In this document: piece by piece, positions 53,780 through 62,710 of the stretch
Layout of the letters: every line of letters starts with the position of its first letter
Position numbering within the stretch: position 1 is the first letter of the stretch
Assembly (NCBI GenBank): GCA_019454205.1
Contig: CP075369.1
Coordinates: 1,302,001 to 1,366,000, forward strand
Direction of reading: 5' to 3'
Source: Xanthobacteraceae bacterium
Lineage (GTDB): Bacteria; Pseudomonadota; Alphaproteobacteria; Rhizobiales; Xanthobacteraceae
DNA length: 64,000 nucleotides
Notes under the pieces: model-generated
Database searches by the model: none
Seen by the model: only the letters and a program-made list of their open reading frames with translations
What the model was told of the DNA's origin: nothing
Program-made: the position numbers and the translations under genes

Positions 53780-54232
53780 ATGTCCGACGAGAACACATTG
53801 CTGCTCGAAACCACGCAAGGCCCCGTCACGATCAAGATGCGGCCCGATCTTGCGCCGGGTCACGTCGCCCGCATCAGGGAACTGGTGAAGTCGGGCTTCT
53901 ACGACGGCATAGTGTTTCACCGCGTGATTGACGGCTTCATGGCGCAGACCGGTTGCCCGCACGGCACCGGCACCGGCGGCTCCGGCAAGAAGCTCAAGGC
54001 CGAGTTCAACAACCAGCCGCATGTGCGTGGCACCGTCTCGATGGCGCGCGCACAGAACCCGGATTCCGGCGACAGCCAGTTCTTCATCTGCTTCGACGAT
54101 GCGCGCTTCCTCGACGGCCAGTACACCGTCTGGGGCGAGGTGACGTCGGGCATGGAGAACGTGGACAAGATCAAGCGCGGCGAACCCGTGCAGAACCCCG
54201 ACAAGATCATCTCCGCCAAGATGGCGGCGTGA
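53780..54232 (+). CDS. ppiB: Cytosolic peptidyl-prolyl isomerase (cyclophilin, PpiB type)
   Basis: A 150-residue cyclophilin without signal peptide. Active-site FHRVIDGFMAQTG and the QFFICFDD block are present. It catalyses cis-trans isomerisation at proline. It belongs to the same operon as the periplasmic form upstream and queA downstream (24 bases). Confidence 0.95.
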   Translation: MSDENTLLLETTQGPVTIKMRPDLAPGHVARIRELVKSGFYDGIVFHRVIDGFMAQTGCPHGTGTGGSGKKLKAEFNNQPHVRGTVSMARAQNPDSGDSQFFICFDDARFLDGQYTVWGEVTSGMENVDKIKRGEPVQNPDKIISAKMAA

Positions 54233-54256
54233 TCCGCGGGCGCGGGCGCGCCAGCG

Positions 54257-55342
54257 ATGAAAACCGGCGACTTCGATTTCGAACTTCCCCATGAGGCCAT
54301 CGCGTTACGGCCGGCGCAACCGCGCGACAGCGCGCGGTTGCTGGTCGTTCGCCCCGATGTGCGGCCGGAACTCGAAGACAGCAGCGTTGGTAGCTTGCCG
54401 TCGTTTCTGCGCGCAGGCGATGCGCTGGTCGTCAACGACACCAAGGTCATCCCTGCGCGGCTGAACGGCGTGCGCGACCGTGACGGCAACCAGGTGCGCG
54501 TGGAGGCGACGCTGATCCGCCGCACCGGCCCGGAACGCTGGCAGGCGCTCGCAAAACCGGGAAAGCGGATCGAGGTCGGCGACCGCATCCGCTTTGGTCA
54601 CGAGTCCCGCGTCTGTCTGCTCGGCGCGCTGGATGCGACCGTGGAGAGTAAAGGCGAGGGCGGAGAAATCGGTCTGCGTTTCGATTTTCACGGGCCGACC
54701 CTCGACGACGCCATCGAAGCGCTCGGTCACATCCCGCTTCCGCCCTACATTGCTTCAAAACGGCAGGACGACGAGCAGGACCGCGCCGACTATCAGACCC
54801 TGTTCGCGAAGCATGAAGGCTCGGTCGCTGCACCCACAGCCGGTTTGCATTTCACCGATGCATTGCTGGCAAAACTGAAGCAGTCGGACATTTCGCTGCA
54901 CAGGCTGACCATGCATGTCGGTGCGGGCACGTTTCTTCCCGTGAAAAGCGAGGACGTGGCCGAGCACAAGATGCATCCCGAATGGGGCGAGATCGGCGCG
55001 GAAACCGCGGCAGCGCTGAACGAAACTCGCGCGCGCAGCGGCCGGATCGTGGCAGTCGGCACCACGGCGCTTCGCCTGCTGGAATCCGCGGCAAACGAAG
55101 ACGGCCAGTTCGCTCCATGGTCGGGCGAGACCAGCATTTTCATCACGCCCGGTTATCGCTTCCGCGCGGCCGATGTATTGATGACCAACTTCCACCTGCC
55201 GCGTTCGACCCTGTTCATGCTGGTCAGCGCTTTTTCCGGGCTTGAGCGCATGAAGCGCGCCTATGCGCACGCGATTGCGAACGGCTATCGTTTCTATTCG
55301 TATGGCGATGCCTGTTTGCTGTTTCCGCAGCAGCCGCGATAG
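54257..55342 (+). CDS. queA: S-adenosylmethionine:tRNA ribosyltransferase-isomerase
   Basis: Adds the ribose-derived cyclopentendiol moiety to preQ1 at tRNA position 34, the step before final queuosine formation. The 361-residue product starts TGDFDFELPHEAIALRPAQPRD, with HIPLPPYI, THMHVGAGTF-type segment (LTMHVGAGTFLPVK) and TNFHLPRSTLFMLVSAFSG. It is followed nine bases later by tgt, giving the queA-tgt pair. Confidence 0.96.
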   Translation: MKTGDFDFELPHEAIALRPAQPRDSARLLVVRPDVRPELEDSSVGSLPSFLRAGDALVVNDTKVIPARLNGVRDRDGNQVRVEATLIRRTGPERWQALAKPGKRIEVGDRIRFGHESRVCLLGALDATVESKGEGGEIGLRFDFHGPTLDDAIEALGHIPLPPYIASKRQDDEQDRADYQTLFAKHEGSVAAPTAGLHFTDALLAKLKQSDISLHRLTMHVGAGTFLPVKSEDVAEHKMHPEWGEIGAETAAALNETRARSGRIVAVGTTALRLLESAANEDGQFAPWSGETSIFITPGYRFRAADVLMTNFHLPRSTLFMLVSAFSGLERMKRAYAHAIANGYRFYSYGDACLLFPQQPR

Positions 55343-55351
55343 AACGCGGCC

Positions 55352-56470
55352 ATGAAGTTTTCCGTATCGGCTTCCGATGGAACGGCTCGTACCGGCGCGC
55401 TTGAAACCGCGCGCGGCGTCGTGCGCACGCCGGCCTTCATGCCGGTCGGCACGGCAGCGACCGTGAAGGCGATGTTCCTCGACGACGTGCGCGCTACCGG
55501 CGCGGACATCATCCTCGGCAACGTCTACCACCTGATGCTGCGTCCCGGCGCGGAACGCATCGCCAAGCTCGGCGGGTTGCACAAATTCATGAACTGGGAC
55601 GGGCCTATCCTGACTGACTCCGGCGGTTTCCAGGTGATGTCGCTGGCCTCGCTGCGCACGCTTAACGAGAACGGCGTGAAATTCCGTTCCCACATCGACG
55701 GCACCATGTACGAGCTGACGCCGGAACGCGCCATCGAGATCCAGCACTTGCTCGGCACGGATATTTCCATGCAGCTCGACGAATGTGTCCGGCTGCCATG
55801 CAGCGATGCCGATACGGAACGCGCCATGCGGCTTTCGCTTCGCTGGGCCGAGCGCTCGAAGCGTGCCTTCGGCGTGCCGCAGGATCGTGCGTTGTTCGGC
55901 ATCGTGCAAGGCGGCGCGCTGTCCGCGCTCCGCAAGGAGTCTGCGCGCGAACTCGGCCGCATCGGCTTCGACGGCTACGCCATCGGCGGTCTTGCGGTCG
56001 GCGAGCCACAGGAAGTCATGCTGGCGATGATCGGCGAGACCATTCCGGAATTGCCGAAGGATAGACCGCGCTACCTGATGGGTGTTGGCACTCCGGACGA
56101 TTTGCTCAAGGCGGTCGGTGCAGGAATCGACATGTTCGATTGCGTGATGCCGACGCGGGCGGGGCGTCACGCGATGGCGTTTACACGCTTCGGCAAACTC
56201 AACCTGAAGAATGCGCGTCACGCCGAGGATACGCGCCCGCTTGACGAAGCCAGCGATTGTCCGGCTGCACGGGATTACTCGCGCGCATATCTGCATCATC
56301 TCATCAAAGCGAATGAGTTGCTCGGCTCCATGCTCCTGTCATGGGCGAACGTTGCTTATTACCAGTCGCTGATGGCGGGAATGCGCGCGGCGATCGCGAA
56401 CGGCACGTTCGCGGACTTTGCCGCCGAAACGCAGGCCGGCTGGCGCGAAAGCGAAGCGGAAGCAGCGTAA
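55352..56470 (+). CDS. tgt: Queuine tRNA-ribosyltransferase lacking most zinc ligands
   Basis: Exchanges guanine for preQ1 at tRNA position 34. The 372-residue product has the substrate Asp in ILTDSGGFQVMSL and the nucleophile Asp in MFDCVMPTR, both intact. The structural zinc site of the family is C-x-C-x2-C plus a His about 26 residues on. Here the positions read S301, C303, A306 and A332 (SDCPAARDYSRAYLHHL and LSWANVAYY). Only one ligand remains. The fold may be stabilised without zinc. This may be a lineage trait. Confidence 0.94.
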   Translation: MKFSVSASDGTARTGALETARGVVRTPAFMPVGTAATVKAMFLDDVRATGADIILGNVYHLMLRPGAERIAKLGGLHKFMNWDGPILTDSGGFQVMSLASLRTLNENGVKFRSHIDGTMYELTPERAIEIQHLLGTDISMQLDECVRLPCSDADTERAMRLSLRWAERSKRAFGVPQDRALFGIVQGGALSALRKESARELGRIGFDGYAIGGLAVGEPQEVMLAMIGETIPELPKDRPRYLMGVGTPDDLLKAVGAGIDMFDCVMPTRAGRHAMAFTRFGKLNLKNARHAEDTRPLDEASDCPAARDYSRAYLHHLIKANELLGSMLLSWANVAYYQSLMAGMRAAIANGTFADFAAETQAGWRESEAEAA

Positions 56471-56476
56471 GTAAAG

Positions 56477-57532
56477 CTAGCGCAGGTTGAAACGAAGCGG
56501 CGCCGCGAAGGTCATGCTGGAGCGGCCCAGTCCCGGCGGGATCGGCGGAAACGGCGAGGCGCGGCGCACGATTGCGAGTGCGGTCTGGTCGAGAATGCCC
56601 TGACCGCTGCTGCCGCTAAGCGAAGCGGAAATCACGGCACCGCTAGCGGAAAGAGTGAACGTCACTGTACTGACACCCGTAATGCCGCGCTCGCGCGCGC
56701 CGGGCGGATAAGTGCGAAAGCGCTGCAAATGCGCCAGCACCTGCGCGTGATAGCTCGAGGCATTCGCGGTACCTCCGACACCCTGACGCGGCTGGTTCGG
56801 CGCCGCGCGATTTGGTGAAGCAGCGGCGCTCGGCGGCGCCTTGGCCTGGTTCTTTTTCGGGTCGGCTGTTTTCTTTTTCTGAACCACCGGCTCGGGCTTT
56901 TGCTCCTCGACCTTTTCCTGGTTCGGAGATTGGGCTTCCTTGGCTTCTTCCGCTTTCTTCTGCGGCGGCGCGGATTGCTCCTGCGGGAGCGCGAATACCG
57001 GACCTTCCTTGGGCGCGGGCGGCGCTTTCGGCTGCGCCTGCTGTTTCTGCTGTTCGACCTGCGGCGTCGTGTCGGTGAACGTCTTCGCGTCCGGCGCCGT
57101 CATATTGGTTTTCTTCGGCGCAACCGGAAGCATCTTGTCGGCAACGATCTCTACATCGAGCGTTACGGTACCATCTGCATTAGCGGAGGCATTGGCCGCC
57201 GCGCGCTCGAGGTCGTTTGAAAACTGAACCTGTAGCGCCGCGAATGCCACAAGATGAAGGATCACAGCGGCAATCGCTGCTTGCTTGAGCCATTCGCGGA
57301 TGCGTAGCGGCTCCAGCGAAGGCCGTTCGGCCGTGCTTAGTTCCGGCTCGGAATTCTTCTTGCTTTTGCGTCGTTTGGCGGACGGAAGCGGCGTAATCGA
57401 AACTTCAGGTGCTGCGCGATTGTCGTTTGCGCCGCCTTTTTCGTCGCGTGACGCCCGCAGCGGAAACGGCAGGATTTCGGCGCTGTGCGGCGCCTCGTCG
57501 TGCCGTTTCGATGGCTGCGGAGCGCTTTGCAT
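56477..57532 (-). CDS. tonB: TonB-family energy transducer
   Basis: A 351-residue protein that couples the inner-membrane proton gradient to TonB-dependent receptors. An unusually long cytoplasmic N-terminus (about 80 residues) precedes the single membrane helix AAIAAVILHLVAFAAL. A Pro/Lys/Gln-rich periplasmic spacer follows (PPAPKEG, VEEQKPEPVV), then the TonB C-terminal domain with YHAQVLAHLQRFRTYPPGARERG and ALAIVRRASPFPPIP. It ends the hmuR-oxygenase-tonB transcription unit, 8 bases after the oxygenase gene. No exbB or exbD is in the window. Confidence 0.92.
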   Translation of the reverse strand: MQSAPQPSKRHDEAPHSAEILPFPLRASRDEKGGANDNRAAPEVSITPLPSAKRRKSKKNSEPELSTAERPSLEPLRIREWLKQAAIAAVILHLVAFAALQVQFSNDLERAAANASANADGTVTLDVEIVADKMLPVAPKKTNMTAPDAKTFTDTTPQVEQQKQQAQPKAPPAPKEGPVFALPQEQSAPPQKKAEEAKEAQSPNQEKVEEQKPEPVVQKKKTADPKKNQAKAPPSAAASPNRAAPNQPRQGVGGTANASSYHAQVLAHLQRFRTYPPGARERGITGVSTVTFTLSASGAVISASLSGSSGQGILDQTALAIVRRASPFPPIPPGLGRSSMTFAAPLRFNLR

Positions 57533-57540
57533 AGCGCGCG

Positions 57541-57879
57541 TTAGGCGGCTTTACCCGGCATGCGTTGCACCAGCACGGATTCGAACCCTTCGAATTCGGG
57601 ATGACCGAGATAGAGCGGTACGGCGGGTTTCAATTCATTGGCACGCGCGTGGGCAATCTTGAAGGCGTCGGACTTCGTCCAGTTTTCGAAATCCGCTTTG
57701 GTCGCCCAGGCTGTGTGGCTGGAGTAGAGCGTGTGATCTTCGCGCTCAGGACCTTTCAGCAAATGGAACTCAAGAAAGCCCGGCAACGTGTTCAGGTAAG
57801 AGTCGCGTTCGCGCCAAACGCGCTCGAACTCCGATTCTTGCCCCTTGGTGACCTTGAAGCGGTTCATAGCGATATACAT
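57541..57879 (-). CDS. IsdG-family heme-degrading monooxygenase (HmuQ/HmuD-like)
   Basis: A 112-residue ABM-fold protein that most likely opens heme to release iron. The catalytic triad of IsdG enzymes (Asn, Trp, His) is at N6 (AMNRFKV), W67 (FENWTKS) and H77 (FKIAHARA), which match IsdG N7/W67/H77. Bradyrhizobium HmuQ and HmuD are enzymes of this type encoded in the heme-uptake cluster. The frame is open to 57933, but ATG 57879 gives the family start. It lies between hmuR and tonB on the same strand. Confidence 0.9.
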   Translation of the reverse strand: MYIAMNRFKVTKGQESEFERVWRERDSYLNTLPGFLEFHLLKGPEREDHTLYSSHTAWATKADFENWTKSDAFKIAHARANELKPAVPLYLGHPEFEGFESVLVQRMPGKAA

Positions 57880-57946
57880 GGCCAATACCTCGCATTTTGG
57901 CTGGGTTGGACACACTTCCGACGGTCTTGTCAAAAGCGCCAGCCAC

Positions 57947-57968
57947 CGCTCCGGAAATCTCCGGAGCG
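57947..57968 (-). other. Hairpin 1 in the hmuR-oxygenase intercistronic gap
   Basis: A perfect 9-bp inverted repeat CGCTCCGGA/TCCGGAGCG with a 4-base loop (57947-57955, 57960-57968). No T-run follows on the minus strand. May be a processing or stability hairpin, or a partial terminator. Confidence 0.45.
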
Positions 57969-58008
57969 AATGGCCTGAACTCGCGGCTCGCTAGAGCCAA
58001 ACTCGGCG

Positions 58009-58030
58009 GGAGCGCGGCGAACCGCGCTCC
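58009..58030 (-). other. Hairpin 2 in the hmuR-oxygenase intercistronic gap
   Basis: A perfect 9-bp inverted repeat GGAGCGCGG/CCGCGCTCC with the loop CGAA (58009-58017, 58022-58030), 8 bases beyond the hmuR stop. No strong T-run follows on the minus strand. Confidence 0.45.
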
Positions 58031-58038
58031 CTGATTTC

Positions 58039-60255
58039 TTAACGCTGGGCCAGCGATCCCAACGGCGGGTTCGTGTCGCCATAGCGGATCTTCAGCGAAC
58101 CCTTGAATGTGATTCCCGGCGCCGCGCTCGCCCAAAGCGAGTCGTTCTGGTTGTCGGTCGGCGTCGAACGGATGATCGGGTAGAGGTGATAGTTCTCGTT
58201 CAACAGGTTGTCGATATTGAAGCCAAGCTGAACAAACTCGCTCACCTTGTAGGACATATACACGTTCACGAGGTGATAGCTGTCCGTGGGGATGTAGTTC
58301 GCAGGCAGATCGTCATGCGAAGCGACAGCCGCCCAGCGGATGGATGCCGTCAACTTGCGCTCGAAGAAGCGGAAGCCGAGGGTGGTGACGACCTTATTCG
58401 GCTGCACGTTCACGAGGCCGACATTGGTGTCGAGGTTCTTGCCGCGCTGGTACTGCGCTGCGAGTCCCGCGAACCAGTCGCCTGCATCGTAGGTGCTCTC
58501 GAACTCGGCACCTTCGATGCGCGCCTGCGAAATGTTCTGGTACTGGTAGAAGTTGAACGTACCGTACATTCCGTTGAACGCGCCGAAGCCGGTCAGCTCG
58601 ATGAAGTCATCGATGTCGTTGCGGAACACGTTGAGCTTCGCGCGGAACGCATCGCCCGGACGCAGCACGCTGTCATATTTGAAGTTGACGCCGATTTCCT
58701 TGTTCCGGCCGATTTCGGGCCGAAGGTTCAGGTTCTGCGCGAAGCAGAAGAAACCGGGGTTGCCGTCCGGGCAGACGAAAGCGCCCGGGCCGCCGCCGGT
58801 CGGATGCGCGCCGATAACCAGCGTTTCCGTGAGGGTCGGCGAACGATAACCTTCGGCGTAGCTAACGTAGGGCTGCACGCCCGTAACGGGTGTCACGCCA
58901 ATCGTGATCTTCGGCGAGAAGCGGCTTTTGTTGTTCTCCTGACCGGCAGCATTGAAGATGTACTGATCGTAGCGCACGGCGCCGATCACCTCGAGCCAGC
59001 TAAGGTAGTTACCCTTCCACTGCAGGAAGCCGCCGAACACTTCGCGGCGTCCGCCCGGCGTCGTCAGGTCGCCGGTGCCACGCGGGTCGAAGGTCGAAAC
59101 GCTGTCGTTGAAATAGTCGCCGCCGTAGGTGAAGGCGTGCTTCCAGTTACCGGTCTGGAAACGGCTGGTGTTGTTGACGTCGAAACCGACCGTATCGGTC
59201 TGGAAGCCGCGAAGATCGCCGACGCAGCCCGTGATGTTGTTGCCCGGCACCAGGCCGCCGCAATAAGCCGCCGGTGTCGTGCTGTTATGCGCGATCTTAA
59301 GCTGGTTGCTGTCGGTGCGGTTCCAGTAGACGTTGGCATCCCAGTTGAAGATGTTGTCGTCCGGCCGCTCGTATCTCCAGCGAATGTTCGTGGTGTAGTT
59401 CTTGGTGTCGGTTGCGTAAATCGAAGTGCCCTGATTGAGCGCAAGCGGGGGACGGGTCGGCTGACCGAAATTGTATTCGGTGTCGAGCATAACCACGCCT
59501 GCCGTGATGGAGTGGCCATCGGCAGGTCGGAACGTAGCCTTCAGCAGGCCGCTGGTCGATTGCTGCCAGCTATTTGCAATCACATAGCCGGTGCCGTCGG
59601 CATACTTCGACTGATCGCGGTGAACCACACCAGCGATGAATTCGTAGTTCGCTTCACGGTATGCACCGAATGACGAAAGTACACCGCTGCCGGTGTTGTT
59701 GCCGAGGGTGCCCTGCGTTTCGATCACCCAGCGCTGGCCGGGAGCGAGAATGTCGCCTGCTTCCTTGGTGCGGATCGAAACCACACCGCCGATCGCGCCG
59801 GAACCATAGATGTTGGCGACCGGACCGCGGACCACGTCCACGCCGCCGATCATTTCCGGTTCGAGATAGAAGAAGCCTTGCGCAAAGTGACCCGTGCGCG
59901 ACGCGTTCTGGCGCGCACCATCGATCAGCACCGCGACACGGCCGAAGTCCTGCAAGCCGCGGATGTTAACGGCATTGCCCGGTTCGTCCGCGCGATCCTG
60001 GAAAGTCACGCCAGGCGTGGCAACGAAAAGATCGGATACGCGATCAGGGCGCGTCCGTTCGATTTCATCGGCACGAATCGTGCTGACCGCAGCCAGTGAA
60101 TTGATCGCGAGTTCTTCGGTTCGCGTCGCAACGATGGTGATGGGATCCAGATAAACGGTTTGCGCGCGCGCCGGAATTAAAGCGGTGCTAACCAAAACCG
60201 TGGAGACGGAAAGTCCAAGAAACAGCGCGCGTGATTGCGCGGAATTAACAGCCAT
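58039..60255 (-). CDS. hmuR: TonB-dependent heme/hemoglobin receptor HmuR
   Basis: Outer-membrane importer of heme, about 738 residues from ATG 60255. The signal peptide is ALFLGLSVSTVLVSTALIPARAQ, followed by the TonB box-like region and a plug with NIRGLQDFGRVAVLIDGARQ and VDVVRGPVANIYGSGAIGGV. The barrel contains YAEGYRSPTLTE and NLRPEIGRNKEIG, which correspond to the FRAP and NPNL motifs of heme receptors. The frame is open to 60336. It is transcribed divergently from hmuP, and its promoter region holds an Irr-type box. Confidence 0.93.
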   Translation of the reverse strand: MAVNSAQSRALFLGLSVSTVLVSTALIPARAQTVYLDPITIVATRTEELAINSLAAVSTIRADEIERTRPDRVSDLFVATPGVTFQDRADEPGNAVNIRGLQDFGRVAVLIDGARQNASRTGHFAQGFFYLEPEMIGGVDVVRGPVANIYGSGAIGGVVSIRTKEAGDILAPGQRWVIETQGTLGNNTGSGVLSSFGAYREANYEFIAGVVHRDQSKYADGTGYVIANSWQQSTSGLLKATFRPADGHSITAGVVMLDTEYNFGQPTRPPLALNQGTSIYATDTKNYTTNIRWRYERPDDNIFNWDANVYWNRTDSNQLKIAHNSTTPAAYCGGLVPGNNITGCVGDLRGFQTDTVGFDVNNTSRFQTGNWKHAFTYGGDYFNDSVSTFDPRGTGDLTTPGGRREVFGGFLQWKGNYLSWLEVIGAVRYDQYIFNAAGQENNKSRFSPKITIGVTPVTGVQPYVSYAEGYRSPTLTETLVIGAHPTGGGPGAFVCPDGNPGFFCFAQNLNLRPEIGRNKEIGVNFKYDSVLRPGDAFRAKLNVFRNDIDDFIELTGFGAFNGMYGTFNFYQYQNISQARIEGAEFESTYDAGDWFAGLAAQYQRGKNLDTNVGLVNVQPNKVVTTLGFRFFERKLTASIRWAAVASHDDLPANYIPTDSYHLVNVYMSYKVSEFVQLGFNIDNLLNENYHLYPIIRSTPTDNQNDSLWASAAPGITFKGSLKIRYGDTNPPLGSLAQR

Positions 60256-60372
60256 TTGAAGCCCCACTTTTTCTTTTTTTGCCGGAGCTTGCGGGCATAC
60301 GCGGAGAGAAGAACGCGACAGCTTGCTGGCAGGCATTTCGCAAAACCAGCCCGGTTCCGCGAATTAGTTGCT

Positions 60373-60402
60373 ATTCGTACTGTTCGGGCGTACTAGGGTC
60401 AA
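60373..60402 (-). promoter_or_regulatory. Putative hmuR promoter
   Basis: On the minus strand TTGACC (60402-60397), 17 bases, TACGAAT (60379-60373). The -35 is close to consensus and the -10 is weak, as expected for an activator-dependent promoter. It is 118 bases from the hmuR start. Confidence 0.4.
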
Positions 60403-60445
60403 GTTGTTGATATTCCTAGATAAAAACAGTTCTAAACTGCAGCTT

Positions 60446-60462
60446 CTAAGAATTATTCAAAA
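60446..60462. promoter_or_regulatory. Irr-type iron control element in the hmuR-hmuP divergent region
   Basis: CTAAGAATTATTCAAAA fits the inverted repeat TTTAGAA-N3-TTCTAAA of the Irr iron control element at 11 of 14 positions with the correct spacing. An extra TTCTAA lies at 60430-60435. It sits 44-60 bases upstream of the putative hmuR -35, a position that suits activation, and 33 bases before hmuP. Confidence 0.6.
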
Positions 60463-60494
60463 CTGGGCAGCGAGTGCGCATGGAAGGCCGGGGA

Positions 60495-60692
60495 ATGGCG
60501 GGAAAATCGGAAGAAATCGCGGGAGCGCGCTCTAGCGAGACAGATGCCGCATCGCGTAAAATTCCGGTATCCGGAAATAGAATTGAAAGCCGTGACATTT
60601 TTGTCGGCACGAAAGAAGTTACGATCGGCCACGAAGGCGACGTGTATCGCCTGCGCCTGACCGCCCTGAACAAGTTGATCCTTACGAAATGA
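60495..60692 (+). CDS. hmuP: HmuP/HemP-family heme utilisation coactivator
   Basis: A 65-residue protein ending in the strongly conserved HemP/HmuP tail: NRIESRDIFVGTKEVTIGH followed by DVYRLRLTALNKLILTK. In Bradyrhizobium japonicum HmuP works with Irr to activate hmuR. The frame is open to GTG 60474 and ATG 60480; ATG 60495 is preferred because GGAAGG stands seven bases before it. The stop overlaps the hmuT start (ATGA). Confidence 0.93.
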   Translation: MAGKSEEIAGARSSETDAASRKIPVSGNRIESRDIFVGTKEVTIGHEGDVYRLRLTALNKLILTK

Positions 60693-61624
60693 AGCGCGTT
60701 CTCGTTTTTGCCGCCGTATTGATTGGCGTGGTGAGCCATTCCGCGCTTGCGGGCGGATGGAGCGTCAAGGACGCCAGCAACAGACAAGTTGAAATCTCGG
60801 ATACTTCGCGCATCGTGACGATCGGCGGCGCGGTGACCGAAATCGTTTACGCGCTCGGTTTTGGCGACAAGGTTGTCGCCATCGATCTAACCAGCACGTA
60901 TCCGCCGGAAGTGAAGCAGCGTCCCAGCGTCGGCTATATGCGCGCGCTTTCGCCGGAAGGCGTATTGTCGCTTGCGCCGACCGTTGTCCTCGCGATCGAA
61001 GGCTCGGGACCGCCCGATGCAATCGAAGTGCTGACCCGCGCATCGGTGCCGTTCGCGCTTGTTCCCGAAGGATACACTGAGGAAGCCGTATTGAAGAAAA
61101 TCCGCTTCGTGGCGGCGGCACTAGGTGTTCCCGCAAAAGGCGAAGAACTTGCGAAACTGGTCGCGGAAGACTTCGCGGCACTAACTGCCTTGCGTGCAAA
61201 GATTACTGCACGCCGCAACGCGATCTTCGTGCTTGCAGTCGGCAATGGCACGCCGACGGTAGCGGGCGAACATACCAGCGCGGAAGGCATCTTCGCTCTC
61301 GGTGGCGTCGATAACGCGATCAAGGGTCTGCACGGCTATAAACCAGCGACGGTGGAAGCGACACTCGCATCGCACCCGCAGACTGTCGTGACGATGCTGG
61401 AGCGCGGGCACGGCCTCGGCCCTGAAGTTCTGTTCGCCTTGCCCGCATTCAACGGAACGCCGGCCGCGAAAGACAAGCGTCTCGTTTCCGTGCCGTCCTA
61501 CTATCTCAGCTTCGGCCCGCGTACTGCGCACGCCGCGCGCGATCTCGCCGCAGCCGTTTATCCCGAACTCAAACTGCCGCAGCTGCCGCCACGGTCCTGG
61601 ACAGGCGCTACCACGACGCAATGA
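60689..61624 (+). CDS. hmuT: Heme ABC transporter, periplasmic binding protein
   Basis: A 311-residue exported protein (signal peptide VLVFAAVLIGVVSHSALA) of the HmuT/ShuT type that shuttles heme across the periplasm. Typical segments: SRIVTIGGAVTEIVYALGFGDKVVAID and SVGYMRALSPEGVLSLAPTVVLA, in which the Tyr is the probable axial heme ligand, and NGTPTVAGEHTSAEGIFALGG. It overlaps hmuP and hmuU by four bases each. Confidence 0.94.
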   Translation: MKRVLVFAAVLIGVVSHSALAGGWSVKDASNRQVEISDTSRIVTIGGAVTEIVYALGFGDKVVAIDLTSTYPPEVKQRPSVGYMRALSPEGVLSLAPTVVLAIEGSGPPDAIEVLTRASVPFALVPEGYTEEAVLKKIRFVAAALGVPAKGEELAKLVAEDFAALTALRAKITARRNAIFVLAVGNGTPTVAGEHTSAEGIFALGGVDNAIKGLHGYKPATVEATLASHPQTVVTMLERGHGLGPEVLFALPAFNGTPAAKDKRLVSVPSYYLSFGPRTAHAARDLAAAVYPELKLPQLPPRSWTGATTTQ

Positions 61625-62709
61625 GCGGTGGCGACATTGCGCTGCGCGACTCTCGTCGCGCGCTGCCACCCGGCAGATGGGTTCTGCTTGGCTGCGCCGG
61701 CTTTCTGCTCGTCGCGCTGATTGCTTCGCTTGCGATCGGCCCGGTCGTGATCGCGCCGCAAAGAATCCTCGGCATACTCTACGACGCGCTATGGGGTGTC
61801 CGCGCGCAGAGCGGCATAGACATGCGCGACGCGATTGTCGTCCTCGACATCCGCCTGCCGCGGACCATCCTTGCAGCTATCGTAGGCGCCACGCTCGCAA
61901 TGGCGGGCGCGGTGTTGCAGGGGATATTCCGCAATCCATTGGCAGATCCCGGCCTCGTCGGTGTTTCACCCGGTGCGGCGCTGGCCGCGGTTGCGTGGAT
62001 CGTTTTCGGCGCGTTCGCGCTGCCGTTTCTGCCGGGCGTTCTGTTCAGCTATGCGCTGCCGCTGGCTGCCTTTCTCGGTAGCCTGATTTCGACATTGCTC
62101 CTGCATCGTCTGGCGACTGTGAATGGCCGCACGCCGGTTGCGAACCTGCTCTTCGCAGGTATCGCCCTTGGTGCACTGGCGAGCGCGGGTACTGGCCTCA
62201 TCATCTTCGTCGCGAGCGACCAGCAGTTGCGCGAGTTCACCTTCTGGACACTAGGCAGTCTCGGCGGCTCCACCTGGACGCGCGTGATGCTGGCCTTGCC
62301 GTTTGCCATTCTGCTGTTTCTCGGCACGTTGCGGCTCGCGCGCGGACTGGATGCTCTTGCGCTCGGCGAGGCAGAAGCGTTCCACGCCGGTATCGATGTG
62401 GAACGGCTCAAACGCTTCGCTATCGTGATCGTAGCAGCAGGTGTCGGCGCGGCCGTCGCCGTGGCAGGCGTGATCGGTTTCGTCGGACTGGTGGTGCCGC
62501 ATTTATTGCGGCTGACTGCCGGACCAGCACACCGCCGTTTGCTGATCGGTAGCGCGCTTCTTGGTGCGGCACTTCTCACGGCGTCCGACATCTTCGCGCG
62601 CACGGTCGCGACACCGGCCGAATTGCCGCTGGGTGTCGTGACCGCTTTCCTCGGTGCGCCGTTCTTCATCTGGTTGCTGCGCCGCGACCGCAGCTTGCTC
62701 GGTCACTGA
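61621..62709 (+). CDS. hmuU: Heme ABC transporter, permease
   Basis: A 362-residue permease of the FecCD family with about ten helices. It has the conserved DIRLPRTILAAIVGATLAMAG, ILQ..FRNPLADPGLVGVSPGA and GFVGLVVPHLLRL segments. Translationally coupled to hmuT (four-base overlap); hmuV begins one base after its stop. Confidence 0.95.
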   Translation: MSGGDIALRDSRRALPPGRWVLLGCAGFLLVALIASLAIGPVVIAPQRILGILYDALWGVRAQSGIDMRDAIVVLDIRLPRTILAAIVGATLAMAGAVLQGIFRNPLADPGLVGVSPGAALAAVAWIVFGAFALPFLPGVLFSYALPLAAFLGSLISTLLLHRLATVNGRTPVANLLFAGIALGALASAGTGLIIFVASDQQLREFTFWTLGSLGGSTWTRVMLALPFAILLFLGTLRLARGLDALALGEAEAFHAGIDVERLKRFAIVIVAAGVGAAVAVAGVIGFVGLVVPHLLRLTAGPAHRRLLIGSALLGAALLTASDIFARTVATPAELPLGVVTAFLGAPFFIWLLRRDRSLLGH

Positions 62710-62710
62710 A

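Noticed and set aside
54755..56299. 514-codon open frame on minus opposite queA and tgt
   Set aside because: Antisense shadow of two clear genes.
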